Source: Sedimentitalea sp042687825 (GTDB lineage: Bacteria > Pseudomonadota > Alphaproteobacteria > Rhodobacterales > Rhodobacteraceae). From it: a DNA stretch of 64,000 nucleotides. Numbering within the stretch: position 1 is the first letter of the stretch; every line of letters starts with the position of its first letter. Positions 9,404 through 17,297 of the stretch are shown one piece after another. A model generated the notes under the pieces. That model was not told where the DNA came from, searched no databases, and saw only the letters and a list, made by a program, of their open reading frames with translations. A program made the translations under genes and the position numbers. The DNA lies in contig NZ_JBHUQE010000001.1 of the NCBI RefSeq assembly GCF_042687825.1, forward strand, positions 301,874 to 365,873, read 5' to 3'.

Positions 9404-9433
9404 CAGAATAATAGCAGGCATCTATTCTGCCAA
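9404..9433 (-). promoter_or_regulatory. Candidate promoter of the small RNA, with overlapping inverted repeat
   Basis: Read on the minus strand, TTGGCA (9433-9428) and TATTCT (9410-9405) are separated by 17 bases. A perfect 7-bp inverted repeat, CAGAATA with TATTCTG (9404-9410 and 9423-9429), spans the spacer and the -10 box, so it could be a regulator site or simply a hairpin. Confidence 0.42.
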
Positions 9434-9660
9434 AGAAGGAAGGCCAAGACATGCTGGCACACCGTTGCCGGCATTTTGCCTTTTTCGAGAGGCCCATGAA
9501 CATATTCACGAGCGAAATTGCGAAATGCTGCGGGTTTCACAATTGCAGAGAATCCGCCGACGACACCGGCGCCGGAATTTTCCCCTTTGTCAGATTTGAC
9601 CGCCCCGGTAACCTTTGAGATGGCGGAAAAAGCCGTCAATTTCTGATGTGGGAGCTATTA
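9434..9660. other. Intergenic region upstream of the DUF2853 gene
   Basis: These 227 bases have no convincing gene; short open frames on both strands have no family-like features. A TTGACC at about 9597 may be a -35 element for the DUF2853 gene, and GGGAG lies just upstream of its ATG. Together with 9244-9433 this makes the longest gene-poor stretch in the first half of the window. Confidence 0.5.
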
Positions 9661-10002
9661 ATGGGTAAACGGGATGATCTGATCGCGCAATATGCCGACG
9701 ATCTCAGGAACAAATGCGGCGTGACGCCGGACATGGACCTCTTGACCAAGGTGACTATCGGTTGCGGACCGGCAATCTACAACGCTGATGGTTCCACTGT
9801 CGCCGGATCGCAACCATCCGAGCTGGAAACCGTCAAAAAGAACTTTCTGATCAAGAAACTGGGCCTCAGCGACGGACCCGATCTGATGGATGCGATCAAC
9901 AAGGTTATCGAAACCTACGGAAAATCCGAACGCAACAAGTATCGGGCGGTGGTCTATTACATGCTGACCAAGCATTTCGACAAGGAGTCAGTCTACCGCT
10001 GA
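9661..10002 (+). CDS. DUF2853 family protein
   Basis: A small 113-residue protein beginning MGKRDDLIAQYADDL, with the conserved segments DLLTKVTIGCGPAIYNAD, FLIKKLGL and KYRAVVYYMLTKHF of the DUF2853 family. Function is unknown; the family is small, soluble and common in alphaproteobacteria. The start at 9661 was chosen over an upstream GTG because GGGAG lies about seven bases before it and homologues begin MGKR. No transmembrane segment or signal peptide is visible. A GC-rich hairpin at 10187-10216 probably ends its transcript. Confidence 0.9.
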   Translation: MGKRDDLIAQYADDLRNKCGVTPDMDLLTKVTIGCGPAIYNADGSTVAGSQPSELETVKKNFLIKKLGLSDGPDLMDAINKVIETYGKSERNKYRAVVYYMLTKHFDKESVYR

Positions 10003-10186
10003 GCCGGTCCGGAGTGTGCCGGACATGCCCGACCGACCGGTCAGGCGCATATCATTTGACACATATCGTCGGTGCTTTGAGTTTGCCAGATGGGTTCGCA
10101 ATGCGCTAGAAACCAGAGACGGCCAGGACGGTCGTGACCTGAGTTTTCGAGACGCGTGTGGTGAGTAGGTAACACGCGGGGTGAGA

Positions 10187-10216
10187 GGGAGGGTCCAGAT
10201 GCGTCCGGACCCTCCC
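10187..10216 (+). terminator. Hairpin terminator in the gap after the DUF2853 gene
   Basis: GGGAGGGTCC (10187-10196) pairs perfectly with GGACCCTCCC (10207-10216) around a 10-base loop, followed by ATTTGTTTC. It lies in a 265-base gap between convergent genes in which nothing else was recognised. Confidence 0.7.
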
Positions 10217-10267
10217 GATTTGTTTCAGACCTTTTGTGTATCCAAGCAAACGTGAAACACCGTCAAA

Positions 10268-10663
10268 TCAGAACAACACCAGCACCAGACCCATCGCGGC
10301 ACAGCCCAGCGTGGCATAGCCGCCGTCGATTGCCGTCAACCTGACCGGACGCCCGCCATAGAGATTGTTGATGGCGATCCACGGGGTGATGAAAAAGCAG
10401 CCGATCCCGGCGCCCGCAACCATCCCCGCCATCATCGTGTCGATACCGCTCAGCGCAAAGACGTGACGCATCATGCCGGCCACAACCAATTGCAGTGCAA
10501 ATGTCGCGGCATACAGGATGGGGCTCTGACCCCCCTTGGGCTGCCCGGTTTCGTCGCGCTCAACACCCGACGCCTGCATCCAGGGTTCCGCCAGGGCCAT
10601 GTACCAGACCGCCCCTAGGGCAAAGGACACCAGCGCGGCGGCAATCACGTTGATCAGTTCCAT
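10268..10663 (-). CDS. DUF1761 family membrane protein
   Basis: This 131-residue protein has about four hydrophobic helices. The first, INVIAAALVSFALGAVWYM, contains the small-residue/Trp pattern of DUF1761, and the third contains PWIAINNLYGGRP. The family is an integral membrane protein of unknown function. GGAGAG lies shortly upstream of the ATG at 10663. It is the last gene before a convergent junction and is separated from the EVE gene by 54 bases. Confidence 0.85.
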   Translation of the reverse strand: MELINVIAAALVSFALGAVWYMALAEPWMQASGVERDETGQPKGGQSPILYAATFALQLVVAGMMRHVFALSGIDTMMAGMVAGAGIGCFFITPWIAINNLYGGRPVRLTAIDGGYATLGCAAMGLVLVLF

Positions 10664-10717
10664 CTTTGCTCTCCGGCTCGGTCTTTTTGGCGAGTCTGAC
10701 GGATCAGGTCAGGTGGA

Positions 10718-11140
10718 TCAATCCGGTTCCGTTTGCCCCATTTCGCAAACGATCCGCCATTCGCGGTCGGTGACCGGTTGCACGGACAGGCGGGAATTTT
10801 TGACAAGCACCATGTCCTGCAGCCGTTCGTCAGATTTTATCTGGTCCAGCGTCACGGGCTGAACGAACGGGCGCACCGCCTTGATGTCCACGCAATCCCA
10901 ACGGTCGTCATCGGTGGTGCTGTCCGGATGGGACTCGGCGCATACCTCGACGATGCCGACGATTTTGCGATCCTTTTGCGACAGGTAAAAGAAACCGCGA
11001 TCCCCCAGTTTCATTTCCCGCATGAAATTGCGCGCCTGGTAATTGCGCACGCCGTCCCATTCCTCGCCGGCCTCGCCGCGGGCCTCCTGCTCTTCCCAGC
11101 TCCAGGTCGAGGCCTCGGATTTGAACAGCCAGAACGCCAT
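10718..11140 (-). CDS. EVE domain-containing protein
   Basis: The 140-residue protein begins MAFWLFKSEASTWSWEEQ and contains DGVRNYQARNFMREMKLGD and GFFYLSQKDRKIVGIVEV, the core of the EVE (PUA-like) fold. EVE domains bind modified bases in nucleic acids; stand-alone bacterial versions are common and their target is unknown. Its start overlaps the stop of the upstream YciI gene by one base (TGATG), which indicates translational coupling. Confidence 0.93.
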   Translation of the reverse strand: MAFWLFKSEASTWSWEEQEARGEAGEEWDGVRNYQARNFMREMKLGDRGFFYLSQKDRKIVGIVEVCAESHPDSTTDDDRWDCVDIKAVRPFVQPVTLDQIKSDERLQDMVLVKNSRLSVQPVTDREWRIVCEMGQTEPD

Positions 11141-11412
11141 CAGCCGACGACCTTTTTCCAGGCGATCAGCTCGACCCCGGCAAACAGGCCGGCCTTGGCA
11201 TAGGGATCGCCATCGGCCCAGGCCCGGGCCGCCGCCATATCGGCGACATCCAGTATCAGCAGCGAACCGACCATCTGCTGCTGATCGTCCAGCAGCGGCC
11301 CGGCCTGCGCCACAACCCCGGTTTCCTCGATATAGGCCAGATGGGCGGCGCGGTTGTCCAGCCGGGTCTGCAGGGCGTCGGGCTTGTCGCGGGCGATCAG
11401 GGCATACAACAT
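11140..11412 (-). CDS. YciI family protein
   Basis: A 90-residue ferredoxin-like protein starting MLYALIARDKPDALQTRLDN, with the family pair of a conserved His and Asp (RAAHLAYIEE and WADGDPYAKAGLF). YciI-like proteins are small dimeric enzymes or binding proteins of unclear function. The start at 11412 lies one base after the gpsA stop, so it is part of the tsaD-gpsA-yciI-EVE transcription unit. The longer frame to 11460 lies inside gpsA and was rejected. Confidence 0.9.
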   Translation of the reverse strand: MLYALIARDKPDALQTRLDNRAAHLAYIEETGVVAQAGPLLDDQQQMVGSLLILDVADMAAARAWADGDPYAKAGLFAGVELIAWKKVVG

Positions 11413-11413
11413 G

Positions 11414-12376
11414 TCATTCCTCCTTGAGCGGACGCGCCAGCAATTGCGCCATCGCGTCATGAATCGTCAGATCGTGGTCCAGCAGGCCGACCACGGCCTG
11501 GGTGATCGGCATTTCCAGATCGAGAGCGCGGGATCGGGCCGCAGCGGCCCGTGCGGTGGCGGCGCCCTCGACGGTGATGGTCGGGTCAAAGCTCTTGCCC
11601 TGTCCCAGCGACAGCCCCAGGCGATAGTTGCGCGACTGTTCCGAGGTACAGGTCAGCACCAGGTCGCCGAACCCGCACAGGCCCGCCAGCGTTTCGGGCC
11701 TGGCCCCCAACGCGATAGCCATGCGCTGAATTTCGGCATTGCCCCGGGTCATCAGGGCGGCCCGGGCGCTGTCGCCCAGTCCGGCGCCCGCGACCGCACC
11801 ACAGGCAATGGCCATCACGTTCTTGAGCGCGCCGCCCAGTTCGGCGCCGATCACATCGGCGGTTCGATACAGCCGCAGGTTGGCGGTGGTCAGCTGGTGT
11901 TGCAGAGACCTTGCCAGGTCGCGGTCCTCGCAGGCCAGGGTTAACGCCGTGGGCAGGCCGCGTGCGATGTCATGGGCAAAGCTGGGTCCGGTCAGCAGGG
12001 CCTTTCGGGTGCCCGGCAAGACCGTCGATATCACTTCGATGGGGCCGACACCGCTGTTCAGTTCGATACCCTTGCAACAGGCCACAAGCACCCGGTCCGT
12101 CAACGCCTCGGCATGGGCCGCGAGCACGTTGCGCAACTGTTGCATCGGCACTGCTATCAGCAGCGTTCCGTTTTGTGCAACACGGTCAAAATCCGATGTC
12201 GCCGTCAGGTTTTGCGGCAGTTTCACACCCGGCAATCGTGCGGTGTTCTCGCGCTTTTCCTCCATTGTACGCACCTGGTCCGTGGACCGCGCCCACAGCT
12301 GGACCGGGCCGTTATCCGCCAATGATATTGCGAGAGCGGTGCCAAAGGCGCCGGATCCGATCACGCCAACGCTCAT
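11414..12376 (-). CDS. gpsA: Glycerol-3-phosphate dehydrogenase [NAD(P)+]
   Basis: The 320-residue protein has the N-terminal dinucleotide-binding motif VIGSGAFGTALAISLADNG, the LLTGPSFAHDIARG segment, and the catalytic Lys region GGALKNVMAIACGAVAG. It reduces dihydroxyacetone phosphate to sn-glycerol-3-phosphate for phospholipid synthesis in the cytoplasm. Its start overlaps the tsaD stop by four bases, giving a coupled operon. Length is close to the family norm. Confidence 0.97.
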   Translation of the reverse strand: MSVGVIGSGAFGTALAISLADNGPVQLWARSTDQVRTMEEKRENTARLPGVKLPQNLTATSDFDRVAQNGTLLIAVPMQQLRNVLAAHAEALTDRVLVACCKGIELNSGVGPIEVISTVLPGTRKALLTGPSFAHDIARGLPTALTLACEDRDLARSLQHQLTTANLRLYRTADVIGAELGGALKNVMAIACGAVAGAGLGDSARAALMTRGNAEIQRMAIALGARPETLAGLCGFGDLVLTCTSEQSRNYRLGLSLGQGKSFDPTITVEGAATARAAAARSRALDLEMPITQAVVGLLDHDLTIHDAMAQLLARPLKEE

Positions 12377-13470
12377 GCCTTTGCGCCTTTCTTGCCGCCG
12401 CCCAACAGGCTGGGGCTGGTCCGGTCCAGCGGCCAGCGCGGCCGTGCGGACAGTTGCATGTCATCATGGTCACCGCTGCGAAAGCGCTCGATCCCGGCAT
12501 GGGCGATCATTGCCGCGTTGTCGGTGCATAGCGCCAGAGGCGGTGCCAGAAACCGTGCCCCGGCTGCGTCGCAGACCGATTGCAACGCTGTGCGGATGGT
12601 TCGGTTGGCGGCCACACCGCCGGCCACCGCAACCGTGGGCTGAAGCGGTGCATCCTGCATATAGATCCGCAGGGCACGCGCGGTCTTTTCCGCCAGCACG
12701 TCGGCCACGGCCTGTTGAAACCCGGCGCAGAGATCCGCGCGGTCTTGCCGGGTCAGGCCGCCCTTTTCGGCAACAATCCTGTCGCGCAGCCGCAGCAAGG
12801 CTGTTTTCAGCCCGGAAAAGGACAGATTGCAATCCGGACGATCCAGCAAGGGGCGCGGAAAGGCGAACCGGTCCGGATCGCCTCCGCTTGCGGTGTCTTC
12901 GACCGACGGGCCGCCCGGTTGCGGCAGCCCCAACAGGCGGGCGGTCTTGTCAAACGCTTCGCCAGGGGCATCGTCGATGGTGCCGCCCAGCCGGATAAAG
13001 TCATCGGGACCGTTGGCGATCAGGACCTGGCAATGACCACCCGACACAAGCAGCATCAGATAGGGAAAGGCGATGCCATCGGTCAGGCGCGGGGTCAAGG
13101 CGTGGCCGGCGAGATGATTGATGCCGATCAGGGGCAGACCGGTGGCGGCGCAAAGCCCCTTGGCGCACATGACACCGGACAGCACGCCGCCGATCAGGCC
13201 GGGTCCGGCCGTGACCGCCACGGCATCGATGTCGCCAAGGCTCAGCGATGCCGTTTCCAGCGCCTGTTTCACGCACAGGTCCAGCTTTTCCGCATGGGCA
13301 CGAGCCGCCAGTTCCGGCACGACACCGCCATATGGGCCATGCAGCTCGGTCTGGCCGTACACGATCGAAGACAGGATCCGGACCGCATCCTGCCCGGTCT
13401 GGCGCACCACCGCGGCAGCGGTATCGTCGCAGCTGCTTTCCAAACCCAATATGGTGACTGTCTGCGCCAT
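12373..13470 (-). CDS. tsaD: tRNA N6-adenosine threonylcarbamoyltransferase TsaD
   Basis: The 365-residue ASKHA-fold protein starts MAQTVTILGLESSCDDTAAA and carries the metal-binding HLAGH motif, MLLVSGGHCQVL, the DDAPGEAFDK segment and AGGVAANR. It transfers the threonylcarbamoyl group to A37 of ANN-decoding tRNAs together with TsaB and TsaE; tsaE is at 2058-2537. It heads a coupled minus-strand operon with gpsA, the YciI gene and the EVE gene, and is divergent from hemD. Confidence 0.97.
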   Translation of the reverse strand: MAQTVTILGLESSCDDTAAAVVRQTGQDAVRILSSIVYGQTELHGPYGGVVPELAARAHAEKLDLCVKQALETASLSLGDIDAVAVTAGPGLIGGVLSGVMCAKGLCAATGLPLIGINHLAGHALTPRLTDGIAFPYLMLLVSGGHCQVLIANGPDDFIRLGGTIDDAPGEAFDKTARLLGLPQPGGPSVEDTASGGDPDRFAFPRPLLDRPDCNLSFSGLKTALLRLRDRIVAEKGGLTRQDRADLCAGFQQAVADVLAEKTARALRIYMQDAPLQPTVAVAGGVAANRTIRTALQSVCDAAGARFLAPPLALCTDNAAMIAHAGIERFRSGDHDDMQLSARPRWPLDRTSPSLLGGGKKGAKA

Positions 13471-13549
13471 ATGCCCGACTGTTTCATGCTGTTCCGTCGC
13501 GGGGTATCACCCTATGCTTTCGCAAACAATCCCGGTGCGATGGATGACC

Positions 13550-14284
13550 ATGCCGACTCCGATCCTGCTGATGACCCGACCGCGCAATGCCTCTGACCGG
13601 TTCCTGTCAGTCCTGCCAAACGACGTGAGCGCGCGTATCACGATTTGCCATGCACCGCTGATCCGCATTCAGCCGTTGGGTGGCGATATCGATCTGGCCG
13701 GGGTGGCTGGTGTGATCTTTAGCTCGGCCAACGGGGTTGCCGCGGCCGCGGCTCAAAGCGAACGGCGGGACCTGCCGGCCTATTGTGTCGGAGGCGCCAC
13801 GACGAAGGCCGCGCAGCAGGCCGGCTGGTCCGCCCGGATGCTGGGAGCCACCGCCGATGCCCTGGTGGCAGCACTGTCGCAGGCGGCGGTGCCCGGCCCA
13901 TTGCTGCACCTGACAGGCGTACACACGCGGGGCAACGTCGCCCAAAGGTTGACAAATGCGGGTCTCTCCACACGCCGCCAACCTGTCTATGACCAGCAAT
14001 TGTTGCCGTTTTCCGAGCCGGTAAAGGCGCTGGTTGGCGGGTCGCAGCCGGTGATTGCGCCAATATTCTCACCACGAACCGCGCGACATTTTGTCGGGCA
14101 ATGTCCGAAAATTGCACATCTTTATCTGATCGCTATCAGCCCGGCGGCCGCCAAGCCCTTGTCTAACATGCCCTGTTCGGCCTTGAACGTCGCCGTGCGA
14201 CCGGACGCGGCGGCCATGGCCGCGCAGGTCGAAAACATGGTGAACCATCTGTGCCGGGTTGAGAGTAGCCGAGGCGCACAGTAA
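13550..14284 (+). CDS. hemD: Uroporphyrinogen-III synthase
   Basis: This 244-residue protein begins MPTPILLMTRPRNASDRFL and has a weakly conserved two-lobed HemD pattern: GVIFSSANGVAAAAA in the first lobe and PVIAPIFSPRTARHFVGQ in the second. HemD closes hydroxymethylbilane with inversion of ring D to form uroporphyrinogen III for heme, siroheme and chlorophyll synthesis. HemD is poorly conserved, so neighbours matter: it is followed by mitofilin and hemY, the usual alphaproteobacterial order. An ATG two codons upstream (13544) is an alternative start. It is divergent from tsaD. Confidence 0.87.
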   Translation: MPTPILLMTRPRNASDRFLSVLPNDVSARITICHAPLIRIQPLGGDIDLAGVAGVIFSSANGVAAAAAQSERRDLPAYCVGGATTKAAQQAGWSARMLGATADALVAALSQAAVPGPLLHLTGVHTRGNVAQRLTNAGLSTRRQPVYDQQLLPFSEPVKALVGGSQPVIAPIFSPRTARHFVGQCPKIAHLYLIAISPAAAKPLSNMPCSALNVAVRPDAAAMAAQVENMVNHLCRVESSRGAQ

Positions 14285-14337
14285 CATCCCGCGGATCCGG
14301 ATGTTGATTAAATTGAGAATCAAAGGGGTAGTGCAAG

Positions 14338-15708
14338 GTGGCTGACAGCAAAAAGTCCGGAAAGGACAATAACGCCGACCGCGGGGACGAAACACCGAAC
14401 CCGACCGGAACCTCGGAGGCCGATGACCTGTCGCCAAAAACCGCCGACCTGAACCCGGAGGCAACGGACAGTAGCGGTACAGAACCCCTTGTCCTGACCG
14501 AGGCCGCGATTGATCCACTTTCCGAAGCCGAAGCCGAAGCCGAAGCCGAAGCCGAAGCCGATCCTGTCGCCGCACCCTGGGCAAATGCCAATGATGGGGA
14601 CCAAACCCGGGCGGACACCGGGGTCGATCCTATACCGACCACGGCAAAATCCGGCGAGGCCGGGCAGGTGCAACAGGTCGTGGAAAAACGCGGCGGTTTT
14701 GGGGCTGCCCTGCTGGGTGGCCTGATCGCCGCCAGCCTCGGGTTCTTTGCGGCCCGGTCCGATGCGCTGAACCCGATTTTGCCGGATTTCCTGAAGTCGG
14801 CAGATTTTTCCCAGGACATTGCGGACCTGAAATCCGACCTTTCCGCGCAGGCAAGCAGCCTGACGGAGTTGAACAGTTCGGTGGCGGCAATCGAAATTCC
14901 CGATCTGGCCCCGGTCGATGCGGCGCTGGCGCAACTGACGGCCAATACGGCTCCGCTGTCTGAATCTCTGGCGGCCCAAGAGGCTCGTCTGGCCGAGGTC
15001 GCCGATCTGCTGGCCAACATGGACGCGCGGTTGACCGATGTCGAAAAACGCCCGATCGACGAGGGCGTGTCGGACGCGGCGATCGCGGCCTATGAACGCG
15101 AACTGGCTGCCTTGCAGGCGGCCATGGCAACTCAACGGGCCGAAGTCGAGGATCTGATCGCGAACGCGCGCCAGATCAAGGCCGAAGCGGTCGAGCTGCG
15201 GGAAAACGCCGATGCTGCGGCGAAACAGGCGGCAAACCGGGCGATACTGGCGCAACTGCGCGCGGCGCTGGATGCTGGTGAGCCTTATCAGTCTTGGCTG
15301 GATACCCTGACCGACGGCGGTGTCGAAATTCCGGCCGATCTGGCAGCACCCGCCCAGGACGGGGTGGCGACCCTGACGGCGCTTAGCGCCGCCTTTCCGC
15401 CGACGGCCCGCACGGCATTGGCCGCCGCGCGCGAACAAAAGGATGCAACCCGCGACGTTCAGTCGTTCCTGGAACGGCATCTGGGTGCCCGTTCGGTCGA
15501 GCCGCGCGACGGCGATGACCCAGATGCGGTGCTGTCCCGGGCCGAAGCCGCGGTGATCCAGGGCCGCTTGTCCGATGCGCTGGACGAGATCGCCACGCTG
15601 CCCGAACCGGCCCAGATGGAAATGGCCAACTGGGTGGAGCAGGCCAAAACCCGTCTCGCCACCGTGAAAGCTGCCGATGCCTTGGCCGCAAGCCTGAACA
15701 CCAACTGA
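14338..15708 (+). CDS. Bacterial mitofilin/Mic60-like inner-membrane protein (COG4223)
   Basis: A 456-residue protein with a GTG start. The first 115 residues are acidic and disordered, including a Glu-Ala run at residues 62-75. One transmembrane helix follows (about 121-141, ALLGGLIAASLGFFAARS), then a long coiled-coil (about 160-310, repeated AELNSS, EARLAEVADLL and AQLRAALDAG patterns), and a C-terminal mitofilin-like signature ending WVEQAKTRLATVKAADALA. Alphaproteobacterial Mic60 homologues sit next to hemD/hemY and shape intracytoplasmic membranes; they are the ancestors of mitochondrial crista-organising Mic60. No neighbour other than hemD and hemY is needed to support the call. Confidence 0.85.
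   Translation: MADSKKSGKDNNADRGDETPNPTGTSEADDLSPKTADLNPEATDSSGTEPLVLTEAAIDPLSEAEAEAEAEAEADPVAAPWANANDGDQTRADTGVDPIPTTAKSGEAGQVQQVVEKRGGFGAALLGGLIAASLGFFAARSDALNPILPDFLKSADFSQDIADLKSDLSAQASSLTELNSSVAAIEIPDLAPVDAALAQLTANTAPLSESLAAQEARLAEVADLLANMDARLTDVEKRPIDEGVSDAAIAAYERELAALQAAMATQRAEVEDLIANARQIKAEAVELRENADAAAKQAANRAILAQLRAALDAGEPYQSWLDTLTDGGVEIPADLAAPAQDGVATLTALSAAFPPTARTALAAAREQKDATRDVQSFLERHLGARSVEPRDGDDPDAVLSRAEAAVIQGRLSDALDEIATLPEPAQMEMANWVEQAKTRLATVKAADALAASLNTN
14527..14556 (+). repeat. Hexanucleotide tandem repeat (GCCGAA)x5
   Basis: Five perfect copies of GCCGAA at 14527-14556 are flanked by the near copies TCCGAA and GCCGAT. In frame they encode alternating Ala-Glu in the disordered N-terminal region of the mitofilin-like protein. 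Being six bases long, changes in copy number would alter length without breaking the frame. Confidence 0.95.
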
Positions 15709-15718
15709 AGGACCTGCC

Positions 15719-17236
15719 ATGTTGTGGTCACTTATCAAGATCCTCGTTTTTGTCACGATCATCGCGTTGCTTGCGCTTGGGGCGGGATACCTGATGGAAT
15801 CCAAAGGCGGGGTGCAGATCACGCTCGCGGGCACAGAATACACGCTGGGGCCGCTGCAATCGGCAATCGCAGCAATGGTTCTGGTGGTTCTGGTCTGGCT
15901 GGGATTGAAACTGCTCAGCCTGCTTGTGGCGACGTTGAGATTCCTGAATGGCGATGAAACCGCCTTGTCGCGTTATTTCGACCGAAATCGTGAACGCAAG
16001 GGGTTCCAGGCCCTGTCCGACGGCATGCTGGCGCTGGCTTCGGGCGAGGGCAAGCTGGCCATGTCCAAGGCCGCCAAGGCGGAAAAATACCTGCAGAAGC
16101 CCGAGTTGACGAATCTGCTGACGGCGCAGGCGGCGGAACTGACCGGTGACACGCGCAAGGCTGCGGAGACTTACAAACAGCTGATCCAGAATGACACGAC
16201 GCGGTTCGTCGGCGTGCGCGGAATCCTGAAACAGAAGCTGGCCGAGGGCGACACCGAAACGGCGCGCAAGCTGGCGGAAAAGGCCTTTGCGCTGAAACCG
16301 CGGCACGAAGAGACTCAGGATGTCCTGCTGAAATTGCAGGCGCAGGCGCACGACTGGGCCGGGGCGCGCAACACACTGAACGCAAAATTGAAATCCGGCG
16401 CTCTGCCGCGCAACGTCTATACCCGGCGCGAGGCGGTTCTGGCTTTGTCCGAAGCTCAGGATGTGATCGATGAGGGTGCCAGCATCGAAACCCGCGAACA
16501 GGCAATCCAGGCCAACAAGCTGTCTCCTGATCTGGTGCCGGCGGCAGCTATGGCGGCGCGATCCTATATCGCAAAGGGCAAACCGGGCAAAGCTGTTCGG
16601 GTGCTGAAAAAGGCCTGGATGGCACAACCGCACCCGGACCTGGCGGCGGCCTTTGCCGAAATTGAACCGGATGAGACCCCACAACAGCGGATCAAGCGGT
16701 TCGCGGCCCTGACCAGCATCCAGCCCCGGCATCAGGAAACCAGGCTGGTTCTGGCCGAACTGAACATCGTCGCCGAGGATTTCCCCGAAGCCCGCCGAGC
16801 CCTGAGCGAACTGGTCGAATCCGGTGGAGACGCCCGGGCTCTGACCCTGATGGCGGCAGTCGAACGCGGCGAGGGTGCGCCCGACGCGGTCGTGCAGGGC
16901 TGGCTGACAAAGGCGCTGAACGCGCCGCGCGGCCCGCAATGGGTTTGCCAATCCTGTCACCACATTCACGCGGCTTGGGCACCGGTCTGCGAGGAATGCG
17001 AAAGCTTTGATACGCTGGAATGGCGGACTCCGCAAGCCTCTGAAATCGGCAGCGCCACCGGGGTTCACATGCTGCCACTGATCGCCGGCAAAACCGAGGA
17101 CGCGCCCGCTGATCTGCCGGACGAGGCAGCAGCCGATCTGATCGACGCAACCGTGACCGAGACGGATGCCGACACAGTCTCGCCCGAGGTGTCCAAAAAG
17201 GTGGTCGAACCCGAGGTGCAAAAAGCCCCCGGCTGA
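15719..17236 (+). CDS. hemY: HemY-like TPR membrane protein with a C-terminal zinc-ribbon/rubredoxin-like motif
   Basis: The 505-residue protein has two N-terminal transmembrane helices (about residues 5-23 and 45-67), then TPR-like helical repeats (about 100-390). Residues 410-427 hold CQSC...CEEC, with Cys at 410, 413, 424 and 427, resembling the rubredoxin-type metal site of LapB. The tail is acidic and disordered. HemY of this family (not the oxidase of the same name) is linked to heme synthesis, but its exact role is unsettled. It follows mitofilin by ten bases with AAGGA before the start, so hemD-mitofilin-hemY is one operon. Confidence 0.88.
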   Translation: MLWSLIKILVFVTIIALLALGAGYLMESKGGVQITLAGTEYTLGPLQSAIAAMVLVVLVWLGLKLLSLLVATLRFLNGDETALSRYFDRNRERKGFQALSDGMLALASGEGKLAMSKAAKAEKYLQKPELTNLLTAQAAELTGDTRKAAETYKQLIQNDTTRFVGVRGILKQKLAEGDTETARKLAEKAFALKPRHEETQDVLLKLQAQAHDWAGARNTLNAKLKSGALPRNVYTRREAVLALSEAQDVIDEGASIETREQAIQANKLSPDLVPAAAMAARSYIAKGKPGKAVRVLKKAWMAQPHPDLAAAFAEIEPDETPQQRIKRFAALTSIQPRHQETRLVLAELNIVAEDFPEARRALSELVESGGDARALTLMAAVERGEGAPDAVVQGWLTKALNAPRGPQWVCQSCHHIHAAWAPVCEECESFDTLEWRTPQASEIGSATGVHMLPLIAGKTEDAPADLPDEAAADLIDATVTETDADTVSPEVSKKVVEPEVQKAPG

Positions 17237-17266
17237 TACCGCGCTGATTTTAGGGTGGGTTTGCGT

Positions 17267-17290
17267 GGCACCGTCCCTCGGGACAGTGCC
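17267..17290. terminator. Hairpin between convergent hemY and pncB
   Basis: GGCAC-C-GTCCC pairs with GGGAC-A-GTGCC across a two-base centre with one internal mismatch. It sits in the 61-base gap between two convergent genes and could end transcription from both sides, though no T-run follows. Confidence 0.5.
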
Positions 17291-17297
17291 GCGCCGG

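Noticed and set aside
14527..14556. CRISPR-like or regulatory repeat
   Set aside because: It is a simple in-frame hexamer repeat inside a coding region that encodes Ala-Glu, with no spacers.
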